NCBI GenBank assembly: GCA_013812565.1 | Contig: JACCTF010000717.1 | Coordinates: 1 to 10,661, forward strand | Direction: 5' to 3' | DNA from: Pyrinomonadaceae bacterium | GTDB taxonomy: Bacteria; Acidobacteriota; Blastocatellia; Pyrinomonadales; Pyrinomonadaceae | Length of the DNA: 10,661 nucleotides | Part shown: positions 5,314 to 10,661 of the stretch, piece after piece | Numbering within the stretch: position 1 is the first letter of the stretch | How the letters are laid out: every line of letters starts with the position of its first letter | Notes under the pieces: generated by a model | The model's input: the letters and a program-made list of their open reading frames with translations, nothing else | What the model was told of the DNA's origin: nothing | The model's database searches: none | Made by a program: the position numbers and the translations under genes

Positions 5314-6789
5314 ATAAAGCACCCAAGTGTCTTTGCTTCCGCCACCTTGTGATGAATTAACGACGAGCGATCCGCGCTGTAGTGCGACGCGGGTCAATCC
5401 GCCGGGGACGATCTGAATGCGGTCACCATACAAGATATATGGACGCAGATCGATGTGGCGCGCTTCAACCTGCCCGTTAATAAAGCACGGCGCACGCGAT
5501 AAGGCGAGCGTCGGTTGGGCGATGTAGTTGCGCGGATCGGCGAGGATGTGCTGCTTAAACTCCTCACGCTGGGCGGCGGTGCTGTGCGGACCGATCAGCA
5601 TCCCGTAGCCGCCAGACTCGCCGACGGCTTTGACCACCAACTGGTCCAGGTTCTCCATCACGAAAGCGCGTTGCGATTCATCATCAAGCAAGTATGTTTC
5701 AATGTTTGGAAGAATCGGCTCCTCGCCCATGTAGTAGCGTATGATCGCCGGCACATACGCATATACCGCTTTGTCGTCGGCGACGCCCGTGCCGATGGCG
5801 TTGGCGAGCGCCACCCTGCCCGCACGATAGGCATTGAACAGACCGGCGACGCCGAGAATCGAGTCGCGGCGGAAAATGAGCGGGTCGAGAAAATCGTCAT
5901 CGATGCGCCGGTAGATGACATCGACGCGCCTAAGCCCCCCGGTGGTACGCATGTACACAATGTTGTCATGCACGGCAAGGTCGCGCCCCTCAACGAGTTC
6001 AATGCCCATCTGTCTGGCGAGAAAGGCATGCTCGAAATAGGCGGAGTTATAAACGCCCGGGGTCAGCAGCACAATCGTCGGGTCTGAACGATGGGCGGGC
6101 GCGAGCGCGCGGAGCGTTGCGAGCAGCGCCTGACCATAATGGTCAACCGGGCGCACGCCGTAGCTGCTGAAGAGCTGTGGAAAGACGCGCTTCATCACCT
6201 GCCGGTTGGCGAGCATGTACGAGACGCCGCTCGGCACCCGAAGGTTATCTTCCAGTACGGCGAAGCTACCATCGGGCAGCCGCACGAGGTCAGTTCCAAC
6301 GACCGAAATATAGATGTCGCGCGGCACGTGAAGACCGCGCATCTCGCGGCGGAAGTGGCGACAACTGTAGATTAAAGCGCGCGGCACGACGCCGTCTGCC
6401 AAAATCTTGCCATCGTGATAGATGTCTTTGAGGAACAGATTGAGCGCAGCGATGCGCTGTTCAAGCCCCCGCTGAATCGTGGCCCACTCACTGCTGGTGA
6501 TAATGCGTGGCAGCAAATCGTAAGGAAAGATGCGCTCAGTGCCTTCTTCACTGCCGTAGACGGTGAAGGTCAGACCTTGATTTAAGAACGCAACGTCAGC
6601 CGCTTGTTGACGTTGCCGCAAGTGGTCGGCGGGCAATTCCAGGAGGCGCTGATACAGCGCTTGATACTGCGGACGCGGCACACCTTGCGGGTCAAACATC
6701 TCGTCGTACGCCACGTCGAGTTGATAGTTCTCGGTGAGGGAAAGCGCAGGTAGAGAGGCGCTTATTTGTGTGGGATCATTTATCGCCAT
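5308..6789 (-). CDS. Circularly permuted ATP-grasp family protein (type 2; 493 aa)
   Basis: Probable ATP-dependent carboxylate-amine ligase of the circularly permuted ATP-grasp family that travels with alpha-E and transglutaminase-like genes. Conserved blocks in order: [15 protein letters not shown] (28-42), [10 protein letters not shown] (88-97), [17 protein letters not shown] (177-193), [11 protein letters not shown] (294-304), [20 protein letters not shown] (335-354), the Lys and glycine-rich loop [13 protein letters not shown] (385-397), then HIDLRPYIL (445-453) and GGLTRVAL (463-470). In ATP-grasp enzymes the Lys/Gly-rich loop binds ATP phosphates and the acidic residues bind Mg. Length is normal for the family. 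I chose the ATG at 6787-6789; a TTG at 6826-6828 would add 13 residues, but it overlaps a likely -35 box. It is the first gene of the five-gene operon. The product and the substrate of this ligase are unknown. Confidence 0.93.
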   Translation of the reverse strand: MAINDPTQISASLPALSLTENYQLDVAYDEMFDPQGVPRPQYQALYQRLLELPADHLRQRQQAADVAFLNQGLTFTVYGSEEGTERIFPYDLLPRIITSSEWATIQRGLEQRIAALNLFLKDIYHDGKILADGVVPRALIYSCRHFRREMRGLHVPRDIYISVVGTDLVRLPDGSFAVLEDNLRVPSGVSYMLANRQVMKRVFPQLFSSYGVRPVDHYGQALLATLRALAPAHRSDPTIVLLTPGVYNSAYFEHAFLARQMGIELVEGRDLAVHDNIVYMRTTGGLRRVDVIYRRIDDDFLDPLIFRRDSILGVAGLFNAYRAGRVALANAIGTGVADDKAVYAYVPAIIRYYMGEEPILPNIETYLLDDESQRAFVMENLDQLVVKAVGESGGYGMLIGPHSTAAQREEFKQHILADPRNYIAQPTLALSRAPCFINGQVEARHIDLRPYILYGDRIQIVPGGLTRVALQRGSLVVNSSQGGGSKDTWVLYE

Positions 6790-6794
6790 ACCAT

Positions 6795-6824
6795 ATTCAA
6801 AGTGGAAGGCAGTTTGGTTGTCAA
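6795..6824 (-). promoter_or_regulatory. Candidate promoter for the ATP-grasp operon, possibly leaderless
   Basis: On the - strand a perfect TTGACA (6824-6819) is followed after 18 nt by TTGAAT (6800-6795; 4 of 6 to TATAAT). Transcription would start about 6-8 nt further on, at or next to the ATG at 6789, giving a leaderless message. No Shine-Dalgarno precedes that ATG, which agrees. The rest of the 6829-6970 gap holds A/T-rich sequence and a weak A/T stem (6935-6939 with 6951-6955) after the preceding gene. Confidence 0.4.
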
Positions 6825-6970
6825 GCAATTTTTATGAGTCAGGGCGTCATAGGTTCTTCTTGCGCGACCGCGATGCGCCGGGCTTGAATCCCGCACCTTC
6901 GATGCTTAGTTCAGACTTTTCAAACAGCTTTAAAAACTTAGTCACTTTACAAGTTGTTTAATTTGCTCTC

Positions 6971-7516
6971 TTATCTGCTTTGCCATTCACTCGCCAGCAT
7001 TCCATATACGACATGATCCACAAATCTTTCATAAAGCCATTCGGCTTGTCGAATGACGCCCTCTTGGCGGAATCCGAGCCGTTCGGGAATCGCCCTGCTT
7101 CTGCTGTTTCCTGCTGCACACCGGATATCAACGCGGTTGAGTTGTAGTTCGGCGAAGGCATGGGTTACTAGGGCGCGGCATGATTTGGTCATGATGCCCC
7201 GCCCTTGTAAGCCGGCTTCGAGCCAATACCCCAGCCAACCGATTCGATTAAGCCAGTCAATACTATTGTGGCCCACGACGCCGGCAAGTTCACCCTGATA
7301 CCAGATGCCGGCGACGAATCCATCATTGGCGGCGAATTGCTTTCGCGTCGTTTCGATGAAGTTTGATGTGTCTGTGATTGAAGCAACCGTGTCAAGCCAC
7401 GGCAACCACTGCCGCAGATGTTCGCGGTTTGCATTCGTAAGAGCAAAGAGCGCATCAGCGTGACGCGGCTCCAGCAGGCGCAAGCTAATTTGATCGTCAA
7501 CCTTGAATTCGAACAT
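6971..7516 (-). CDS. GNAT family N-acetyltransferase, RimJ/RimL type (181 aa)
   Basis: A single GNAT domain fills the protein. The N-terminal strand 'ISLRLLEPRHADALFALTNA' and the helix 'NREHLRQWLPWLDTV' (30-44) are typical of the ribosomal-protein Ser/Ala acetyltransferase branch (RimL, RimJ, YdaF). The acetyl-CoA loop is L-Q-G-R-G-I-M (103-109), after GYWLEAG. Motif B is 'AAGNSRSRAIPERLGFRQEG' (134-153), with Asn137 and the 'LGF' turn. It should transfer acetyl from acetyl-CoA to a protein N-terminus or an amine; the true substrate cannot be read from sequence. ATG at 7516 has GGAG 7 nt upstream. It lies between OsmC and the ATP-grasp operon, 181 nt from the latter's ATG, with a heptamer region upstream. 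A link to the ligase operon is possible by proximity only. Confidence 0.92.
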   Translation of the reverse strand: MFEFKVDDQISLRLLEPRHADALFALTNANREHLRQWLPWLDTVASITDTSNFIETTRKQFAANDGFVAGIWYQGELAGVVGHNSIDWLNRIGWLGYWLEAGLQGRGIMTKSCRALVTHAFAELQLNRVDIRCAAGNSRSRAIPERLGFRQEGVIRQAEWLYERFVDHVVYGMLASEWQSR

Positions 7517-7604
7517 TTCGCTTCTCCGACAACTACCAAGCGCATCTGCTTATCCGATTCGTCAAGTCTCCCCTCATCTTCCTAACCGTTTTCGACCGAC
7601 TCCC

Positions 7605-7669
7605 GGCAGAGAGCAGTGGGCAGTCAAAAGCTTTGTGCTGCTTACGACCTTCTGCTTTCTGCCTTCTAT
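7605..7669. repeat. Two short heptamer arrays (GGCAGTG-like and CTTCTGC-like)
   Basis: 7605-7625 is GGCAGAG, AGCAGTG, GGCAGTC; 7649-7669 is CTTCTGC, TTTCTGC, CTTCTAT. Each is in 7-nt register. Between them is the 14-bp element AGTCAAAAGCTTTG (7622-7635) also found at 4191-4204. The block fills the gap between OsmC and the acetyltransferase. Confidence 0.7.
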
Positions 7670-7675
7670 TTGCAA

Positions 7676-8146
7676 TCAACCCTCTGCTGCCGCCGAAGCT
7701 TCGGCCTGGTTGAGCTTGGCATCGAGTTCGATTTCTAAACTGCCGCGCAGGGCGTTTGAGACCGGACACGCTTGCTCGGCTTCCGCTGCGATCTTCTGGA
7801 ACGTTGCGTCGTCGATGCCGGGGATTGTGCCCTCAGTTTCCAAACGCATTTTGGTGATGCGAAAGCCGCTCGGCTGCTGCGGCTGAAGGGTACAGACGGC
7901 GCGTGTCTTGACTTGTTGCGGTTGGTGTCCGGCGCGCCCGAGCGTGGCCGCCAAAGCCATGCTGTAACATGCTGCGTGGGCAGCGGCGATCAACTCCTCC
8001 GGATTAGTTCCCGGCTGCCCCTCGAAGCGTGTGCCGAAGCTGTAAGGCGTTTTTGCGAGCACGCCGCTGGGACTGCTGATTTCGCCTCGCCCGCTGCGTA
8101 ACTCTCCATTCCATACGGCTTCCGCCGTGCGTTTAATGTCTGCCAT
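7676..8146 (-). CDS. osmC: OsmC family peroxiredoxin (156 aa)
   Basis: OsmC/Ohr-fold thiol peroxidase that reduces organic hydroperoxides with a two-cysteine mechanism in the cytoplasm. Both catalytic cysteines are present: Cys60 in ELIAAAHAACYSMAL and Cys127 in AEQACPVSNAL, spaced as in E. coli OsmC. 'TNPEELIAAAHAACYSMALA' (48-67) is the diagnostic block and 'GTIPGIDDATFQKIAAEAEQ' (106-125) is the helix before the second Cys. A Glu/Arg pair (Glu50/51, Arg20) fits the active-site partners. ATG at 8146 has AAGGAGA about 10 nt upstream; the 8-residue longer frame from 8170 is rejected. The C-terminal tail (about 146-156, Ala/Glu-rich) is longer than usual. It is 124 nt downstream of the lipoprotein gene, so it may have its own promoter. 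The subgroup is OsmC rather than Ohr, by the C-P-V-S-N motif. Confidence 0.95.
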   Translation of the reverse strand: MADIKRTAEAVWNGELRSGRGEISSPSGVLAKTPYSFGTRFEGQPGTNPEELIAAAHAACYSMALAATLGRAGHQPQQVKTRAVCTLQPQQPSGFRITKMRLETEGTIPGIDDATFQKIAAEAEQACPVSNALRGSLEIELDAKLNQAEASAAAEG

Positions 8147-8270
8147 TTCGATAGTTCTCCTTTTAATCAATACAATCTTTTAGCCCTGTCAGGGGCACAT
8201 GACGATAGCCGGAGCTTTCGTCTTTGGGTGAAAACCAGAACAGCATCACGCGCCGTAAACGCTTTCAATG

Positions 8271-9416
8271 TTAACGCCGCTTGCGCTGCACTTTGTAAAG
8301 GGGCGTGGGCAGCTTTTCGCTGGTCATCAACAACGCTTCACCATCTGCACTGTAACAGATGGCTTCACCTTGTTGACGCGGACCAACCGCAAGCACTGTT
8401 GGTTGCTGCTTCCACACATCATCAAACCTACTGCTCCCGCCCGCCGGCGCAATCCACTCATAAGCAAAACCGTAATCGCACAGCACTACGCGCCGCCCGT
8501 CGGGAGAGATCGAACCGCCGGTAATCATGCCGCCGAGCGGGCTCGGAATGCTCAACTGGCCGAGACGTTCAAGCGTCTGCGTACGCTCTGGGTTAAGCGG
8601 AGCCGCGGCCTTATAGATCGCGGCTCGTGCGAACGCCTTCTTCGTTACAATGTACACGTCGCCGGATATAGGATGCACAAGCAGCGCTTCGGCATCGTGG
8701 CGACCATCTGGATACCGCAAGCGAATCGTTTCTGCCTGCTCGGTTGTGCGCGGCTTGGCTTTCGTGGAAGCTGCATCGCCCGGCGCAATCGCGGGTTCGG
8801 CAAAACGGTAGATCACAATTTGAGTGCGGCTCTGCCCGTTGTCGCCGATGTCTCCCACATAGAGGTATGAGCCGCGGCGCGCTTCCGCTTGCTGCGAAAC
8901 GAGTTGGCCGGGACCGACGGCGATGTCTTCCCAGTCGCGCGCTTTGGCTCCCTTGACCTGCCACACGCCGCGCTTTCGACCTCGCCCGTCGAAGGCATAG
9001 ATAAACGCTCCATCTCCTGAATCATTATGCGTCCAAAAATAGTTGGGGCTGGTGCGCGAAGAGGCGATGCCGCTGCTCTCCGCAACATTTTGGTCTTCCA
9101 GATCAGCGAGGTGAATCGCAGGCCCGTATGCGCTTGAGTAGCTTGAGACATCTGATGGTTCGTTTGACTTCGATGAGGCGGGTGCAGTCTGCGATGCGCT
9201 ACGACGCTGTTCACCAGAGTCAACACCGATTTTACGCACCGTTGCGGGCGCCGGATACGAATTGCAAGCCGAGCACAGCATAATGGTAAAGCTACACAGG
9301 ATAAGAGGGTAGTGATGAGTGATGAGCGATGTGTGATGAGTTAGAGGAGTGAAATTAGACAATGCTCGTCCGTTCAACGAACCACGCCGCACGCAAGTGT
9401 TCATTAAACGGTTCAT
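8271..9416 (-). CDS. Predicted lipoprotein, beta-propeller-like, unknown function (381 aa)
   Basis: I do not recognise a named family. The ATG at 9414-9416 overlaps the TGA of the upstream gene as ATGA, which decides this start; a longer frame from 9563 runs through that gene and is rejected. A hydrophobic stretch PLILCSFTIML (37-47) is followed by CSAC, so Cys51 is a possible lipidation site, although the -3 residue is Cys rather than Leu. Residues 52-98 are Ser/Ala-rich linker. From about 100 there are repeated strand-turn blocks typical of beta-propellers: ESSGIASS, FWTHNDSGDGAFIYAFD, ARDWEDIAVGPG, YLYVGDIGDNGQSR, YPDGRHDAEALLVHP, GGSISPDGRRVVLCDYGFAY and GEAICYSADGEALLMTSE. The Asp/Asn-rich turns (HNDSGD, GDIGDN) could bind a metal. 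Probably exported and envelope-anchored. The N-region is partly encoded by the heptamer array at 9311-9345 (residues 24-36). Confidence 0.75.
   Translation of the reverse strand: MNRLMNTCVRRGSLNGRALSNFTPLTHHTSLITHHYPLILCSFTIMLCSACNSYPAPATVRKIGVDSGEQRRSASQTAPASSKSNEPSDVSSYSSAYGPAIHLADLEDQNVAESSGIASSRTSPNYFWTHNDSGDGAFIYAFDGRGRKRGVWQVKGAKARDWEDIAVGPGQLVSQQAEARRGSYLYVGDIGDNGQSRTQIVIYRFAEPAIAPGDAASTKAKPRTTEQAETIRLRYPDGRHDAEALLVHPISGDVYIVTKKAFARAAIYKAAAPLNPERTQTLERLGQLSIPSPLGGMITGGSISPDGRRVVLCDYGFAYEWIAPAGGSSRFDDVWKQQPTVLAVGPRQQGEAICYSADGEALLMTSEKLPTPLYKVQRKRR
9311..9345. repeat. Heptanucleotide array (AGTGATG-like) inside a coding region
   Basis: Units in exact register: AGTGATG, AGTGATG, AGCGATG, TGTGATG, AGTTAGA. 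Unlike the other arrays here it is inside an open frame, encoding T-H-H-T-S-L-I-T-H-H on the - strand in the signal-peptide region of the lipoprotein gene. A 7-nt unit is not a multiple of three, so gain or loss of one unit would shift the frame. Confidence 0.85.
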
Positions 9417-10661
9417 ACAATCTTGCGCGGCAGAAAGTCGAGCACAACCGGGTCGTGATCTGAGAGCGCGCCTTCTTGGTCGCGTAAGTCGCCGATGATC
9501 TGCGGCGGTTGGCCGGGAGCGCCGAGAGTTGAGGCGACGCTGATGTCGCGGCCTGCGAACCAATCGAGTTTAAGCGAGCAGCGACCCTGCTGCTTTGAAA
9601 GCGCCCAGTTGATAAAGGGAAAGCACCAGTTCGGAATCCAATCAGCCATGTTTTCGTTTGGTCCCAAGTCGCCCACATCATAATGCAGCGTACACTGGCC
9701 CAGGGCATTCAAATCCTGATAACTGTAACCACGTCTTTCGAGTCCGCGGAACAGCTTGCGCTCAAACCAACGCTCCGGATAAGGATAGTGGTTCTTGATT
9801 ACATGTGGCACACCCATCAGCACGCGCCGCCAGTAGCCGAGAATCGAATAGAGCGCACGCTTCGAGTTATACCCGGAGGTGTTCCAGTCGCCGCCGACGA
9901 GCGTCGGCAAAGTCGGGCGCAGATGTTCGAGGTGATTGAGCACCATGCGCATCTGCCGCCACCGATGACGCTGCGAAGAGTGTGCGTCCAAGTGCAGACT
10001 GACCGCGCGAAACATGCCCGCCGGATGCTCGACATCCGCGATTACTGCGCGCTGGCATCCCAGACGTTTCTCTGTCCCGCGCATCTTGTCTTTACCATTC
10101 GGAAGCGCGAGCGAGTGTGCGCGCCGTAGGGGGAACGGCGCGAGCAGCGCGTTGCCATGAAGCGCCGCGGTGTTTTCGCCGCCCGTGCGCATCTCCCATC
10201 GGTTGCCTTTACTGAGCGCGATATAGCACGGCGCAAACACGTAGTTGTAATTCAAGGAGGTCGCAATCTCGCGTGCGACAAAGCGGTTGTCGGTGCGCGC
10301 CATGCCGCAGTCGAGTTCTGTGAGCATCAGCACATCGCTCGCACCGAGCACCGCATGTTTATCAAGCGCACGAATGATTCCATCAAGGCGCAGCCCGCGC
10401 TCGATGTTCCAGGCGGTTGCGCGCACAAATGGTTTTGCCGCCAGCCTCGCCTGCGCCGCTTGGTCGCCGAAGTTTTCTTCGATGACGTTTCCGAGAACCC
10501 CTTCGATACGCGGTTGCAGTCGCCGGTACAAGGGCGAAGCAAGCACATGCTTTGTCGAAGAGAAGCGCCCCAGTTCCGGCAGAAACGGTTGCAGCCCGTG
10601 ATCGAGAATCGCAATGTCAGTCGATTCGGGTGTTGGTATAAGCAGTTCTGGTGTCAAAGCG
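9413..10661 (-). CDS. Endonuclease/exonuclease/phosphatase (EEP) family protein, 5' end at or beyond window edge
   Basis: Metal-dependent phosphodiesterase fold (DNase I-like / EEP superfamily). The visible frame is open to the right edge; the first possible start inside the window is a TTG at 10655-10657 and the true start may lie outside. Numbering from that TTG: TAWNIERG (81-88) holds Asn84 and Glu86; LTELDCGMARTDNRFVARE (112-130) holds the metal-binding Glu114; SLHLDAH (220-226) holds the catalytic His222 and Asp224; GGDWNTSGYNS (255-265) holds Asp257 and Asn259; LSDHDPVVLDF (398-408) holds the terminal Asp400-His401. All the key residues are therefore present. A long insert of about 100 residues (270-375) lies between GGDWNT and SDHDP and may set substrate. 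The substrate (nucleic acid, phosphoinositide-like or other phosphodiester) cannot be told. No signal peptide is visible. Its stop overlaps the start of the next gene by ATGA, implying translational coupling. Confidence 0.88.
   Translation of the reverse strand, partial: ALTPELLIPTPESTDIAILDHGLQPFLPELGRFSSTKHVLASPLYRRLQPRIEGVLGNVIEENFGDQAAQARLAAKPFVRATAWNIERGLRLDGIIRALDKHAVLGASDVLMLTELDCGMARTDNRFVAREIATSLNYNYVFAPCYIALSKGNRWEMRTGGENTAALHGNALLAPFPLRRAHSLALPNGKDKMRGTEKRLGCQRAVIADVEHPAGMFRAVSLHLDAHSSQRHRWRQMRMVLNHLEHLRPTLPTLVGGDWNTSGYNSKRALYSILGYWRRVLMGVPHVIKNHYPYPERWFERKLFRGLERRGYSYQDLNALGQCTLHYDVGDLGPNENMADWIPNWCFPFINWALSKQQGRCSLKLDWFAGRDISVASTLGAPGQPPQIIGDLRDQEGALSDHDPVVLDFLPRKIV

Noticed and set aside
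5515..6087. Long open frame on the + strand (190 codons)
   Set aside because: It is antisense to the strongly conserved ATP-grasp gene; its peptide has no family features and it has no ribosome-binding site.
6879..6893. CGGGCTTGAATCCCG, resembling a tRNA T-arm
   Set aside because: No acceptor, D or anticodon arms fit around it on either strand, and the loop does not fit the TTCRANY pattern when the stem is paired properly.
8181..8197. GC-rich near-palindrome upstream of osmC (gccctgtcaggggc)
   Set aside because: The paired arms leave a loop of 1-3 nt, so it is a poor hairpin; no T-tract follows.
8268..8870. Open frame on the + strand (200 codons)
   Set aside because: Antisense to the propeller-like gene, which has coherent repeated motifs; the + reading has none.

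Overview
The window is a piece of a bacterial chromosome with moderate-to-high GC. One truncated gene and one small gene lie on the + strand at the left end. Everything from about 1.2 kb to the right edge is transcribed leftward (- strand). I infer an Acidobacteriota host, probably Blastocatellia-like, from the small zinc-ribbon protein with a 'C-W-H..MSRPFTR..TYRVCL.CG' signature and from junctions filled with 7-nt tandem repeats. Heptamer repeats of this kind are also known in cyanobacteria, so the assignment is moderate and rests on recall.

Layout. 1-287 is the end of a DegP/HtrA-type serine protease (second PDZ domain). 288-627 is non-coding with an odd pair of competing hairpins. 628-927 is a 99-aa zinc-ribbon protein. 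928-1209 has no convincing intact gene, but holds a possible remnant on the - strand and a candidate terminator between convergent genes. 1210-6789 (- strand) is the core of the window. In transcription order it contains a circularly permuted ATP-grasp protein, an alpha-E domain protein and three transglutaminase-fold cysteine-protease/transglutaminase-like proteins in a row. 6829-6970 is the probable promoter region of that operon. Further upstream on the same strand come a RimJ/RimL-type GNAT acetyltransferase, an OsmC-type peroxiredoxin, a predicted lipoprotein that looks like a beta-propeller, and an endonuclease/exonuclease/phosphatase (EEP) family protein cut by the right edge. The last two overlap by ATGA.

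How the genes work together. CP-ATP-grasp, alpha-E and transglutaminase-like proteins form a recurrent bacterial gene association. It has been predicted from comparative genomics to make, attach or remove a peptide-like tag or small peptide: the ATP-grasp enzyme would ligate, and the transglutaminase fold would cleave or transfer. To my knowledge its chemistry is not experimentally settled. Here the association carries three divergent transglutaminase-like genes, all with an intact Cys-His-Asp triad, and one of them ends in nine glutamines.

The most unusual DNA-level signal is a set of heptanucleotide arrays, each with its own 7-nt unit kept in strict register, at most of the longer gaps between the - strand genes (about 3110-3192, 4150-4184, 4232-4266, 5235-5313, 7605-7669). 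Another lies inside the signal-peptide region of the lipoprotein gene (9311-9345). Two of these loci are inverted pairs; the one between the ATP-grasp and alpha-E genes is a perfect 31-bp inverted repeat with a 17-nt loop, and it supplies the stop codon of the ATP-grasp gene.
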